Below are positions 8,663 through 17,129 of a DNA stretch of 64,000 bases, in pieces. Positions within the stretch are counted from its first letter, which is position 1, and each line of letters starts with the position of its first letter. Source of the stretch: Planctomycetota bacterium (lineage in GTDB: Bacteria; Planctomycetota; SZUA-567; H5-PLA8); contig JABTUM010000004.1 of the NCBI GenBank assembly GCA_015075375.1, positions 496,001 through 560,000 of the forward strand, given 5' to 3'. A model generated the notes under the pieces. The model had not been told where the DNA came from and did no database searches. It saw nothing but the letters and a program-made list of their open reading frames with translations. The translations under genes and the position numbers were made by a program.

Positions 8663-9742
8663 TTAACGGTCGCGGAACGGATCCCGCCCGTCGACGGTCG
8701 AAGGCATCGTCATCGCCGCGCCGCCCGATGCGCCCTTGCTCTCGGAACCCTGCGTCGTCAATTCCTCGTAGATGATCCGCACGTTCGGGCCCAGCCACTC
8801 CGCGTAGTTCCGCCAGTTCGCCGCGTTGGGCACCTTCACGTTCTTCATCGCCTGATCCAGCGACTGGCCCGTCTTCACCGCCGCCGTCACTTCGCCCAGC
8901 AGCGAAGTCAAAAACTCGCGCTGCTGCTTCAGCAGTTCCTTACCGCCCAGCGTGCCGTGCCCCGGCACCACGATGTCGATGTCCATCTGCTCCAGTTCCA
9001 TCAACTTCTTGATCCAGTTCCGCACCGACCGCGTCCGCCCTTCGTAGTACGGCATGAAGCCCACCAGCACCAGGTCCCCCGCGAAGAGCACCTTCTGCTG
9101 CGGCAGCAGCACCACGCAGTCGCCTTCGCCCACGCAGTCGCCCATCGAGATCATCTTGATCTCCACTTCGGGCGTGTGCAGCGTCAGCGTCCCTTCGAAG
9201 GTGATCGTCGGCTGCGTCAGGCTCTGCGCGTGCATCTCCAGCCCCGGAACCTTGAACTGGCTCTTGAGCAGTTCGCGCATGCGCGTCACTTCGTTCAGAT
9301 CGGCCAGACGCTTGCCCGCGCGGTCCGTCGAAATCACGTCCGCGCTCGCGTTGAACTCCTGGTTCCCGAACGTGTGCGAGGCGCGGTAGGTCGTGTTCAG
9401 CGCGTACAGCACCGGCGGCGCCAGCGTCGGCATGCGCTCCTTGCCCGCCCGGAATTTCTCGTCCCAGAACACCTTGCTCGCGCGCAGCGCGGCCAAGTTG
9501 ATGTTCTTCCCGATCTCGGGACTCAACGGAGGATCGATCACCACCGCGCCGATGCTCGTCGTCACGATTCCCGCGTTCGGAGCGCCGTCTTTGCCCATCG
9601 CCGCGTAGACGTAGGTCTTGCCTTCCAGACCCTTCAACGGTTCCACCGTGTACTGGCATCCGCTTAAGGCGACCACCACCAAAGGCACGAGCAGCGCACT
9701 CCACTTCGACGGGCGTGTGCCACGCCGCTTCCAGATTGTCAT
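8663..9742 (-). CDS. MBL-fold-like lipoprotein with a degenerate metal site
   Basis: 359 aa. The N-terminus has a basic stretch, a hydrophobic helix and a lipobox (ALSGC, Cys29), so it should be a lipoprotein. The body follows the MBL fold: IGAVVIDPPL, then NTTYRASHTFGN where active relatives have NTHxHxDHxxGN, then LLPQQKVLFAGDLV and IVVPGHGTLGG. Only one histidine of HxHxDH remains, while the later Asp and GHG are kept. It may bind one metal, act by another chemistry or serve a non-catalytic role. GGAG lies 10 bases before the ATG. It sits between the NPCBM gene and an intact MBL gene on the same strand. Confidence 0.8.
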   Translation of the reverse strand: MTIWKRRGTRPSKWSALLVPLVVVALSGCQYTVEPLKGLEGKTYVYAAMGKDGAPNAGIVTTSIGAVVIDPPLSPEIGKNINLAALRASKVFWDEKFRAGKERMPTLAPPVLYALNTTYRASHTFGNQEFNASADVISTDRAGKRLADLNEVTRMRELLKSQFKVPGLEMHAQSLTQPTITFEGTLTLHTPEVEIKMISMGDCVGEGDCVVLLPQQKVLFAGDLVLVGFMPYYEGRTRSVRNWIKKLMELEQMDIDIVVPGHGTLGGKELLKQQREFLTSLLGEVTAAVKTGQSLDQAMKNVKVPNAANWRNYAEWLGPNVRIIYEELTTQGSESKGASGGAAMTMPSTVDGRDPFRDR

Positions 9743-9788
9743 GCCGCTCGTTCTCCTCGAAAAACCGCCGCCCTACGGGCGCCGGAGG

Positions 9789-10967
9789 TTATTTCACCAG
9801 ACGGGCCTTCGCCCAATTCAGGTGATCCCCCGCATCATCGTTATCGGAACCGTAGTCGCAAATCAACTCCAAGGTCTTCCCGCCCGCCAGCGCCACCTTC
9901 ACCTTCTGCGCCGGCTGCGTGCCCTTCGACTCGCCTTGCGCCTTCTCCGCGCCGTCCACCAGCACCTTCCACGAACAGACCGCGCCCGCCGGCGCCGAAG
10001 CATCCAGCCCCACGTCCGCCAGGAACAGCGCATAGCCCCCGCCCAGATCGTACGTCAGCTTGCTGTAGCTGTGCACGCCCAGACCCTTCTCGTACTCCTG
10101 CTTCCCGATGTTCAAACTCGTCCCGTTCGCCGCGCGGTCCTTGCGCAGCGGAAACGCCACCGGCGAACCGCCCACCAGCGGAAGCTGCTCCGCCGACTTC
10201 GGCTCCAGATCGCCCAGGTACGTCAGCTTCCCGCCGCTGACCCCGATCCGCAGCACCTTTCCCAGCGGAACCGCCCACGTCAGACCCGCCGCCGCTTCGA
10301 TCTGCAGGATCCCGTTCGCCAAGCCCGCTAGACGCCCGCTCAACGCCGATCCGTCCGCCAGACGCACCGAGGCCTTCACGCCCTCCGCGCCCTTGAACGC
10401 CTCCAGCGCCGCGAACCGGAAGCCCGCCAAATCCTCGAACGTATGCGTCGACTTCTGACCGCCCACCTCGAACGTCAGATCCTTGTCCGTGAACGCGCCC
10501 ATGAACCCCGAGAGCGACTCGCCGCGAGCCGTCAGCAGTTTGTCCTGGTCCGGATCGGCCCCCTCGAAGAACGCGTTCACCGTGCCCTCCGCCAGCGGCA
10601 CCTTCGGCCGAAATACGATCCCGCGCAGCACCCCGCTCTTCAGCGTCAACTCGCCCAGCAGCTCCGACTTGATCTTCAACTCGTTCTCGTTCCCCGACAG
10701 CACCGCCGCCGCCAGCCGGTCGCCGTTGCGCAGCACCACCTCGGGCTGCGTGCCCAAAGCCTCGGCCCGCGCGCCCTGCACCGTCACTTCTTCCAGATCC
10801 GTCAACGCCACCGTCTGAGCCCCCACCGTCAGGCCCTTCTCCGCGTCCACCGCCTTCAGCGGGCCGCTCACCTCTTCGCCGTCCACCTTCACCAGCGTGA
10901 ACTCGCCCGCCTGCAGCGCTCCGCACAGCAGCAGCAGCACAACGACCGGCATTCGTGGAACATCCAT
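9789..10967 (-). CDS. Secreted NPCBM-domain protein
   Basis: 392 aa with a signal peptide (hydrophobic PVVVLLLLCGALQAG). Residues 22-240 form beta-rich repeats around phrases such as VRLADGSALSGRLAGL, common in uncharacterised exported planctomycete and verrucomicrobial proteins. Residues from about 255 to the end match the NPCBM carbohydrate-binding type: LGVHSYSKLTYDLGGGYALF, FLADVGLD, SWKVLVDG and LICDYGSDNDDAGDHLNWAKARL. The expected role is binding glycans at the cell surface or in the periplasm. GAGG lies about 6 bases before the ATG. It starts 20 bases after the HEAT gene's stop, suggesting an operon. Confidence 0.85.
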   Translation of the reverse strand: MDVPRMPVVVLLLLCGALQAGEFTLVKVDGEEVSGPLKAVDAEKGLTVGAQTVALTDLEEVTVQGARAEALGTQPEVVLRNGDRLAAAVLSGNENELKIKSELLGELTLKSGVLRGIVFRPKVPLAEGTVNAFFEGADPDQDKLLTARGESLSGFMGAFTDKDLTFEVGGQKSTHTFEDLAGFRFAALEAFKGAEGVKASVRLADGSALSGRLAGLANGILQIEAAAGLTWAVPLGKVLRIGVSGGKLTYLGDLEPKSAEQLPLVGGSPVAFPLRKDRAANGTSLNIGKQEYEKGLGVHSYSKLTYDLGGGYALFLADVGLDASAPAGAVCSWKVLVDGAEKAQGESKGTQPAQKVKVALAGGKTLELICDYGSDNDDAGDHLNWAKARLVK

Positions 10968-10987
10968 GCGTCACCTCGTTCAACGCG

Positions 10988-12424
10988 CTATTCCGACGTG
11001 CGCACATCCTTCAGCTTCTTGCGCGCCTCGTCGGACATCTCGATCTTCGCCTCGTTCTTCTTCTCGACGGGTGCCGCGGCGTCCGTCTTCGCGCCGCCCT
11101 GCTTTTCGGACCACCATTTCTTCCAGTCCTCGGGCGTGTCGTGGCTCTGCCCGGTCAGCTCCTTCAGCGCCTTCACGATCTCCGCGCGTACCTTGTAGTC
11201 CTCGTCGCCGCAGGCCTCCACCAGAGCGCCCGTCACCGTCTCCGCCTTCATCCGCCGCAGGATATCCGCCGCGTCCTTGCGCACCATCGGACTGGAATCC
11301 TTCAAGGCCAGCGCCACGTCGGCCGCGCGAGCTTTCCCGCCGTGCTGCCCCAGCGCGAAGACCGCCCGCGTCCGCACCGCTTCCTGCTCCGAACCCATCA
11401 GCGCCTTCAGCGCCCCGTAGCCCGTGTCGCTTCCTAACTGCGCCGCCGCGATCGCCGCGTACAGCCGCACGTCCTCGTCTTCGCCCGCCGCATCGAAATG
11501 CTTCGCCAGCGCCGGAACCGCCGCCTTGTACTTGCTGTTGCCCAGCGCGCGAGCCGCGTCCCGCCGGATCTTCGGGTTCTTGTGCTCCAGCACTTCCACC
11601 AGCGCCGGACCCGAACGCGGATCCTTCGAATCCCCCAGCGCGATCAGGATCGAACGGACCTCGTCGTCCGTCGTGCCTTCGGCCCGAAAAAGCGCCACCA
11701 GCCCCGGCACGATCAGGTTGCCCATCTCGCGCAACTCTTTCCAAGCTGCGTCGCGCGCCTCCTTCTCTTCTTCCAACGTCGCACGGATCAAACGCTTCAC
11801 CTTGCGGACCATGTCCGGGTCCGCCGGCTCTTCCGTTACAGCCGCCTCGGCCGGCGCGGGAACCGCCTGCGCGGGCTCAGCCTTCGCCGCTCCCGGCCGC
11901 GCCGCTTCGCCCGCGGGCGCCGGCGCTGCAGGCGGCGTCGCCGCCGGGGCGCCGCCGCCGGGAAACTCGTCCCCGCCCAGCCAGCCGCCGTCTTCGCCGA
12001 ACCGCGCTTCGTACTTTTTTTCGCTCCCGTTATACCGTTTGCGTACCTCGAAGACCCGCCCCTTCCCGCCCTCGCGTTTCACTTCCCACGCACCCGTACC
12101 CGCCGCGTCGCCCGCCCACGTCCGAAACGCCGCCTGCACGGCCTCCGGAACCTGCGCCGGAGCGAAGCGCCGCTGTTCCTCTTCCAGAATCGTCCCGTCC
12201 GCGCGCACCACCACCTTGAACGCCTCGCCCTGATTCAAGCGGTCGGTGGCCTTCACTTCGTATACCGCGCCCCCGTCGCGCGACTTGGCCTTCGACTCCC
12301 GGATCGTCGCCTCGGGACACGCCGCCTCGAAGCCCTTCTTCGCGGCCTCCGGCCAATCCTCACCCGCCGCCAAAACCCCGGCGGCCAGCACGAACGACAC
12401 CCCGATGCCCCACGCGCTACGCAT
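10988..12424 (-). CDS. Exported protein with PepSY-like and HEAT-repeat domains
   Basis: 478 aa with an N-terminal signal peptide (cleavage about residue 20). Residues 22-145 look like two PepSY/beta-lactamase-inhibitor-like units (PEAAKKGFEAACPEATI; AVYEVKATDRLN). A linker of Ala, Pro and Glu follows (about 150-205). Residues 230-430 hold five or six HEAT/PBS-type helical repeats (for example PKIRRDAARALGNSKYKAAV and PMVRKDAADILRRMK). The C-terminal 50 residues are charged and lysine-rich. HEAT scaffolds mediate protein contacts and no catalytic motif is seen. It lies in a same-strand run with the NPCBM and Kelch genes. Confidence 0.8.
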   Translation of the reverse strand: MRSAWGIGVSFVLAAGVLAAGEDWPEAAKKGFEAACPEATIRESKAKSRDGGAVYEVKATDRLNQGEAFKVVVRADGTILEEEQRRFAPAQVPEAVQAAFRTWAGDAAGTGAWEVKREGGKGRVFEVRKRYNGSEKKYEARFGEDGGWLGGDEFPGGGAPAATPPAAPAPAGEAARPGAAKAEPAQAVPAPAEAAVTEEPADPDMVRKVKRLIRATLEEEKEARDAAWKELREMGNLIVPGLVALFRAEGTTDDEVRSILIALGDSKDPRSGPALVEVLEHKNPKIRRDAARALGNSKYKAAVPALAKHFDAAGEDEDVRLYAAIAAAQLGSDTGYGALKALMGSEQEAVRTRAVFALGQHGGKARAADVALALKDSSPMVRKDAADILRRMKAETVTGALVEACGDEDYKVRAEIVKALKELTGQSHDTPEDWKKWWSEKQGGAKTDAAAPVEKKNEAKIEMSDEARKKLKDVRTSE

Positions 12425-12683
12425 CGCTTCCGATCCTCATTCCAAACGCTAACTGTAAGATGCGGAATAGGTTGTAGCCTTCACCGGCGATCCTGTCAAA
12501 CCGGCCCCATCCCCACCGTATCCTTATATACAGACGCACCGCAGCCGCCCCGCGGCCCCAAATAGACCAACGAACCGCCCCGCGAGCCGCAGCCCCGAGC
12601 CGGTTCCATTGGCCATTCGTAGTTTTGTTGGAAAGAAGAGCCGCCAGCGAGACCGATTACTGTGCACCATTCACCGCGCCCTG

Positions 12684-15404
12684 CTACTTCTTCGCTTCCG
12701 GAGCCGCCGCCTCCAGCACGCGCACATCCGCCGTCTTCAAATCCGGCCGCAACGCCGAAACCGTCGCCGTGTTATCCACTCCCCACACCAGCTTGCGCTT
12801 CGAATCGTAGACCAGCCCCAAGGCCACGTTGTACGTCTTCCCCGTGATCTCCGCGCCGCCCAGCAGCACCGCATGCCACGCGTTCTTCGCGCAGTCGTAC
12901 AGCAGCCAGCGCAACTTCCCGTCCGAGTCCGGCACGCGCGAGGCCACCAGCACCGCGTCCCAATCCGGCAGATACACCAGCTCCCGGCATTGAAATTTGT
13001 GGCCGCTGTTCAACCCCTGCGGCTCCAGCGCCTTCACCTCGCCCGACTTCGAATCGTACGCCGCCACGTAGGTGCCCGCGAAAAGCAGCATCCGCCCGCG
13101 CTTCGTATCGTACGCCATCCCGTGCCCTTCGTGGCTCGGATTGGGCAGCTTCGCCCCCGTCCGCGGCTGCTTCTCCCATGCGCGCTTCGCCACGTCCGGC
13201 CGCCAGAACTCCCCGCTCGCCCAAGCCAGCAGGCCTTCCGGCTCCGGATACAGCCGGTCGAACCCGTAGTGCGCTTCCCAAGGCGTGGCCAGCGGACCCG
13301 GCAGCCACTCCCCGCCCGCCGGATCGTACGCAAAGTACAAGCTCGCCTTCACCGTCCCCTCCGCCAGCGTCTGCCCGCAGAAGACCGCCTTGTCCGAACG
13401 CCGGTCGTACCCGTACGAGTGATACGAATGCCCCGTCATGAACGCACGGTTGCGGTACGACGTCGAGTTCTTCATCCCGCCCTGCCCGGCCGCGTACACC
13501 AGCCCGAACTCCGGACGATGACCGATGTAGAAACGGTTCGTGCGCAGGCTGTAGTGCAGCACGCTGTTGCCCACGTACGCCACGTGCCCCCCGCCCCAAT
13601 GCAAAAACTGGTCGCGCTCCGGATCGTAAATCACCGTGCCCCAGGCCCGGTTGTCGTTGGGGTTGTTCTTCTGGCTTGCCTTTTCCCGCGTCACCCACGC
13701 GTTGGCCGGAAGCCCGTCGAGCCACGCCTCCTGCTCCGCCGTCTCCACCGCCCCCGCCTTCTGCTCGTACCAGCGCGGATCGGCCGTCGGACCGCCCTCG
13801 AACGCCTCCGTCCGGAACGGCACGCCCTTCTGCTGCGTCCCCGCCGCATCCACCTTGGACACGTCGATCCGCGCCGCCCACGTCGAGAAACGCGGCACCT
13901 TGCTCTCGTTGTGGTTCGAGAGCGTCACCACCACGTCGCCCGGACCCGACGCCGACATCTCGGGCTGCCAGCCCCACGTGCTCGCGATCGACGTCAGGCT
14001 CTCCCGCTTCGCACCGCCCTCGTCCAGCAGGCTCCACGCATCGGCCTCCAGGTCGTAGCTCCACAGCTCAGCACGCCCCGCGCCGTCCACCAGCACAAAC
14101 TTCCCGCTCTGCGGCAGCCAGACCAGCCCATGCCCGTAACGCGGAGACGGAGACACCGCCGGCCGCCGCTGCTCCCATGTCCGCGTCTTGCAGTCGTACA
14201 CCCACGTGTCGGACGTGATGCGGTCCAACCGATGCCCGCCGAAGAGCAGCATCTTTCCGCGCCGCTCGTCGACGGCCGGCCGAGCGTACGCGCGCTTCGG
14301 CGGATGCGCGGCCAGATCCTCCAGCACGTCGTCCAGCGCCTCCCAGGCATCCTCCGCCGCCGCGATCCCTTCCGGCGTCACGCGCGAGGCCAGCAGCCCC
14401 TGCGCTTTGCCCAGGTGCTCCAGCGCCCGTTTCAAATCCTCCGCCGCCCAGCCCAGTTGCTGCTTCTCGTACGCCCCGGCCTTCCCCGCCGCGCCCGAAG
14501 ACTCCGATGCGAACGCCGCGATCTCCTTCGCCAAAGCAGCGCACGTTTCTTCCAGCTTCACCGCGGCCATCGCCGCGCTCTCGGTTACGTAATACCGAGC
14601 GCGGCAAGCGCCCGTCAGATGCCGCACGCGCCGCGCCAGCACCTCGGCCTTCCCGCGCAGCTCATTCACCAACACGCCGCCGAAGACCTGCTCTTCCCAC
14701 TTCCCGTTGCGCAACGCCCAGCGGCACGCTCCCGCCAGCACCTCGCGGTTCACCGGGTCGTAGCACATCGAATTGAAAACCAGATCGTCCCAGAACGCGT
14801 ACGGAGCGCCGTCGGCCGAGGCCAGATGCGACCACATCCGCGTCTTGGGATCGTATTCCCACGTCTGCGACAGGCGGTGGAACGGAACCACCACCTTACC
14901 CCGAGCCGCGTCGTACGCCGCGTTGCCCCACAACTCCATCCGGCTGTTGTAGCCATAGGCCAGATTCGGCCGCACGTTCCCTTCCAGATCCTTGAACGCC
15001 GAATACGGATTAAAGGCCGGCGCCTGGGTCGGACCGGTCGGCTCGCCCCACTTCCCCTCCATCCCAACCGGAAAACGGTTCTCCCAGCGCGACGCCTTCA
15101 AGTTCAACGTGACTTCCGAATACGCCCCGGCCTTCCCCGCCGCGCCGCCCAGCACCACGAACGAACGCTCGTCCGGAAGATAGACCAGCCCCACCGAATT
15201 GCGCGCCCCGTACCCGCCCGCATCCAGCATCGTCCACGTATGCACCGGCGCCTTCGCCAACGCCTCCGGCCACTCCAAGGCCGCGCCAGGCTCGGACGCC
15301 GGAACCTCCCCCGCTCCCGCCGTCCCCGCCGCGCACGCCAGCACCGCCAGCAGCGCCGCCGCCCGACCCGGATTCCCGTACACCCCTCCAAGCCAGCGCA
15401 GCAT
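12684..15404 (-). CDS. Large exported Kelch/beta-propeller protein
   Basis: 906 aa with an N-terminal hydrophobic signal sequence (about 12-32). Several Kelch-like blades are visible, for example KMLLFGGHRLDRITSDTWVY with KTRTWEQRRP and PRYGHGLVW near residues 378-430, and VYLPDERSFVVLGG near 75. A helical insert with heptads lies about residues 265-370. Further blades with YDTKRGRMLLFAGTYVAAYD occur near 760. The propeller presumably binds carbohydrate or protein outside the cytoplasm; no enzyme motif was recognised. AAGGAGG lies 6 bases before the ATG, a strong start. The 259 bases between its stop and the next gene (12425-12683) hold nothing I can identify. Confidence 0.82.
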   Translation of the reverse strand: MLRWLGGVYGNPGRAAALLAVLACAAGTAGAGEVPASEPGAALEWPEALAKAPVHTWTMLDAGGYGARNSVGLVYLPDERSFVVLGGAAGKAGAYSEVTLNLKASRWENRFPVGMEGKWGEPTGPTQAPAFNPYSAFKDLEGNVRPNLAYGYNSRMELWGNAAYDAARGKVVVPFHRLSQTWEYDPKTRMWSHLASADGAPYAFWDDLVFNSMCYDPVNREVLAGACRWALRNGKWEEQVFGGVLVNELRGKAEVLARRVRHLTGACRARYYVTESAAMAAVKLEETCAALAKEIAAFASESSGAAGKAGAYEKQQLGWAAEDLKRALEHLGKAQGLLASRVTPEGIAAAEDAWEALDDVLEDLAAHPPKRAYARPAVDERRGKMLLFGGHRLDRITSDTWVYDCKTRTWEQRRPAVSPSPRYGHGLVWLPQSGKFVLVDGAGRAELWSYDLEADAWSLLDEGGAKRESLTSIASTWGWQPEMSASGPGDVVVTLSNHNESKVPRFSTWAARIDVSKVDAAGTQQKGVPFRTEAFEGGPTADPRWYEQKAGAVETAEQEAWLDGLPANAWVTREKASQKNNPNDNRAWGTVIYDPERDQFLHWGGGHVAYVGNSVLHYSLRTNRFYIGHRPEFGLVYAAGQGGMKNSTSYRNRAFMTGHSYHSYGYDRRSDKAVFCGQTLAEGTVKASLYFAYDPAGGEWLPGPLATPWEAHYGFDRLYPEPEGLLAWASGEFWRPDVAKRAWEKQPRTGAKLPNPSHEGHGMAYDTKRGRMLLFAGTYVAAYDSKSGEVKALEPQGLNSGHKFQCRELVYLPDWDAVLVASRVPDSDGKLRWLLYDCAKNAWHAVLLGGAEITGKTYNVALGLVYDSKRKLVWGVDNTATVSALRPDLKTADVRVLEAAAPEAKK

Positions 15405-15751
15405 CGTCTACCTCCTTCGCAAGCTTCCGGAGCGCCCTCACCCGGCCGCCCAACCGCCCCACCACCCGAACCGCGCCCGCCCGAACCCCACCCTTCGTAC
15501 CCCGGCCCCCAACCGAAGGGAACCGGATTCCAACCGCATGAACCCTTTTGCAACGCGAAATAGCTCGAAGCCAGCCGAAGGCCTTTGCCAATCGGCGCAC
15601 CACACCGGTCAACTTCGTTCTTCTCGAGTTTGCGCTCGTTATCGCAGAGGACTCGTAACGCGAACCGTAACCGTCATGGCGATAGTAGGGACCGTAGTAT
15701 GGCCGTATCCCTTCCCATTCACCGATCACCGCCTAAGCCTTCGCCCTTCCC
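15405..15751. other. Intergenic stretch upstream of the Kelch gene
   Basis: 347 bases without a convincing gene. The left part should hold the Kelch gene's promoter, but I cannot pick a box with confidence. Near 15710-15733 there is one of the degenerate TTCACCG-type heptamer runs that recur beside the hairpin elements of this region. A reading frame on each strand is open here only because stop codons are rare in GC-rich DNA. Confidence 0.4.
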
Positions 15752-15876
15752 AAAAACGCCGTCTTCCGCCTTTGTGCCAAAGGCACAACCCTTGTTAGCC
15801 TAGGGCGAGGCGCGGAACGCGCCGACGCCCTAGGACCCCAAACGCCCCCACCATCCATCCCGCCCTGTAGGGGCGG
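15752..15876 (+). repeat. Three-hairpin REP-like element, copy A (left of the RAYT gene)
   Basis: Three hairpins lie in a row. The first (15772-15788) is TTGTGCC-AAA-GGCACAA. The second (15799-15834) has outer arms CCTAGGGCG and CGCCCTAGG with inner arms GGCGCG-gaa-CGCGCC. The third (15860-15876) is CCGCCC-tgtag-GGGCGG. The same three in the opposite order and orientation lie on the other side of the transposase gene, and a near-identical copy sits at 18126. This layout is that of REP sequences mobilised by RAYT enzymes. Confidence 0.8.
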
Positions 15877-15892
15877 CCCAAACCCAACCGCA

Positions 15893-16333
15893 TCAATCCC
15901 ACACGTACCGCTCATCGAAATCCATGCGATACCTGCGCAACAATTCCCGCAATTCTTCCTGATAGGTCATCTTCGCGTGATGCGCATGCTGCTCGCGAAT
16001 GTACCGTTTACACGCCGCCGCGTTCGACTCGCCGATCGAAAACGCGCCGTACCCGCGCTGCCAATAAAACCGCCCGTGCGACTTCAACCACACGGAACTG
16101 CTCTGCTTGAGCTTCCTGACCAGATCCGCGATGCAGGTGCCGCGACCGAGCCCCACCAGGAGATGAACGTGGTCGCGCATGCCGCCGATCTGCAGGGCCG
16201 GGGAGTCGCAAGAGCGCGCGACCATGCCCAGATTCGCGTGCAAGCCCCGCTCGAACGACGGATCGATGAAGGGCTCGCGGCCTTTGGTCGAAAAGACGAT
16301 GTGGACCAGGATCTTTGAGAGCGACTGCGGCAT
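15893..16333 (-). mobile_element. REP-associated tyrosine transposase (RAYT, IS200/Y1_Tnp family) gene
   Basis: About 146 aa from ATG 16333, which has AAGGAG 7 bases upstream; an upstream frame to 16396 runs into the hairpin element. The fold is that of the Y1 HUH transposases. The HUH pair is in RDHVHLLV (H55, H57), WQRGYGAFSIG follows, and the YxxxQ helix RYIREQ gives the likely nucleophile Tyr111 with Gln115, then HAHH. These enzymes cut and join single-stranded DNA at hairpins without target duplication. All key residues are present, so it may be active. It is bracketed by inverted copies of the three-hairpin element, consistent with a RAYT that recognises them. Confidence 0.9.
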
Positions 16334-16361
16334 GCCGATCTCCTTCCGGGATGCGCGTTCC

Positions 16362-16475
16362 TCCGCCCCTTCAGGGCGGAACGCCGGTGTCGGCACCCGT
16401 CACCTAGGACAGCGCCGCGCAAAACCCCGCGGCTCGTCCTAGGCTAACCAAATTCGCGCCTTTGGCGCGAAGGCG
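16362..16475 (-). repeat. Three-hairpin REP-like element, inverted diverged copy (right of the RAYT gene)
   Basis: Read on the minus strand this copy has the same order as copy A. TTCGCGCC-ttt-GGCGCGAA (16453-16471) comes first, then CCTAGGAC with GTCCTAGG enclosing GCCGCG/CGCGGC (16403-16443), then TCCGCCC-cttca-GGGCGGA (16362-16380). The flanks TTCCGCC and TTAGCCTAGG are shared with copy A, but hairpin arms have changed on both sides so that pairing is kept. These compensated changes argue that the folded structure matters. Confidence 0.75.
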
Positions 16476-16513
16476 GAATACCTTAATGCGTGATCACCGT
16501 TCGAACACCCGCG

Positions 16514-16837
16514 TTACCTTTGGCCTGCTCGATATACCAACCCAATATCTTTGGCATCCACTTTATTTATGGGGTAACCCTTGTCGAAAGCATCGTCCGA
16601 GGTATGCCAGAATCGGCAATCACAGTAATACAGCGGAAAGTAAACCTGCATCCGCGTGGCGTCCCATTTGAATTCGCTCACAAAACCCCGCGGCGCCCAC
16701 CCGTACTGCTTGACTCCATGGAGTCCAATGACAGCGGGTTCATACCGGCCCTGCAGCGAAAGAATGAAATAACTCGCGAGATACGCGAAGAATACGAGCG
16801 CGATACCGGTGCACAGCATTAACTTACCGCGAGACAT
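16514..16837 (-). CDS. Small single-pass membrane-anchored hypothetical protein
   Basis: 107 aa, no family recognised. A hydrophobic helix at residues 6-30 (LCTGIALVFFAYLASYFILS) would anchor the protein, and the remaining 75 residues are predicted to be soluble and contain an aromatic/Cys stretch (QVYFPLYYCDCRFWHTSDD). A weak GAGAGG lies about 9 bases before the ATG. It is flanked by the inverted hairpin element and by copy B, so it sits in a region prone to insertion. Its codon use is less GC-biased than its neighbours, which could mean acquisition. Confidence 0.55.
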   Translation of the reverse strand: MSRGKLMLCTGIALVFFAYLASYFILSLQGRYEPAVIGLHGVKQYGWAPRGFVSEFKWDATRMQVYFPLYYCDCRFWHTSDDAFDKGYPINKVDAKDIGLVYRAGQR

Positions 16838-16852
16838 GGGCGCAGCCTCTCC

Positions 16853-17088
16853 CGTTCACCGCTTACTATTTACCGTTACCGTTTACCATCCTACCTGCCC
16901 TTCAGGCCTTCCCAAAACGCCGTCCTTCGCCCTTGTGCCCAAGGCACAACCCTTGTTAGCCTAGGGCGAGGCGCGGAACGCGCCGAACCCGGCCCGTCGC
17001 GTCCCACCGGGACGCAGTGAAAATAGCCCAGCGATTCATCGCTGGGACCAAACGCCTTTCAATACCGCTCGCGTCCCGTAGGGACGCG
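16853..17088 (+). repeat. Composite hairpin region (REP-like copy B plus other palindromes)
   Basis: After a TTCACCG/TTTACCG heptamer run (16853-16889) comes a copy of the element. Hairpin 1 is TTGTGCC-caa-GGCACAA (16933-16949). Hairpin 2 keeps its left arm and inner stem but loses the right CGCCCTAGG arm after 16984. From there the sequence switches to three other palindromes: GCGTCCC-acc-GGGACGC (16999-17015), CCCAGCGA-ttca-TCGCTGGG (17027-17046) and CGCGTCCC-gta-GGGACGCG (17070-17088). The join suggests recombination or insertion between two hairpin families. Confidence 0.7.
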
Positions 17089-17129
17089 GAGAGGCGCTCC
17101 GGCCAACTCACCACCACAAGGACGGCGCA

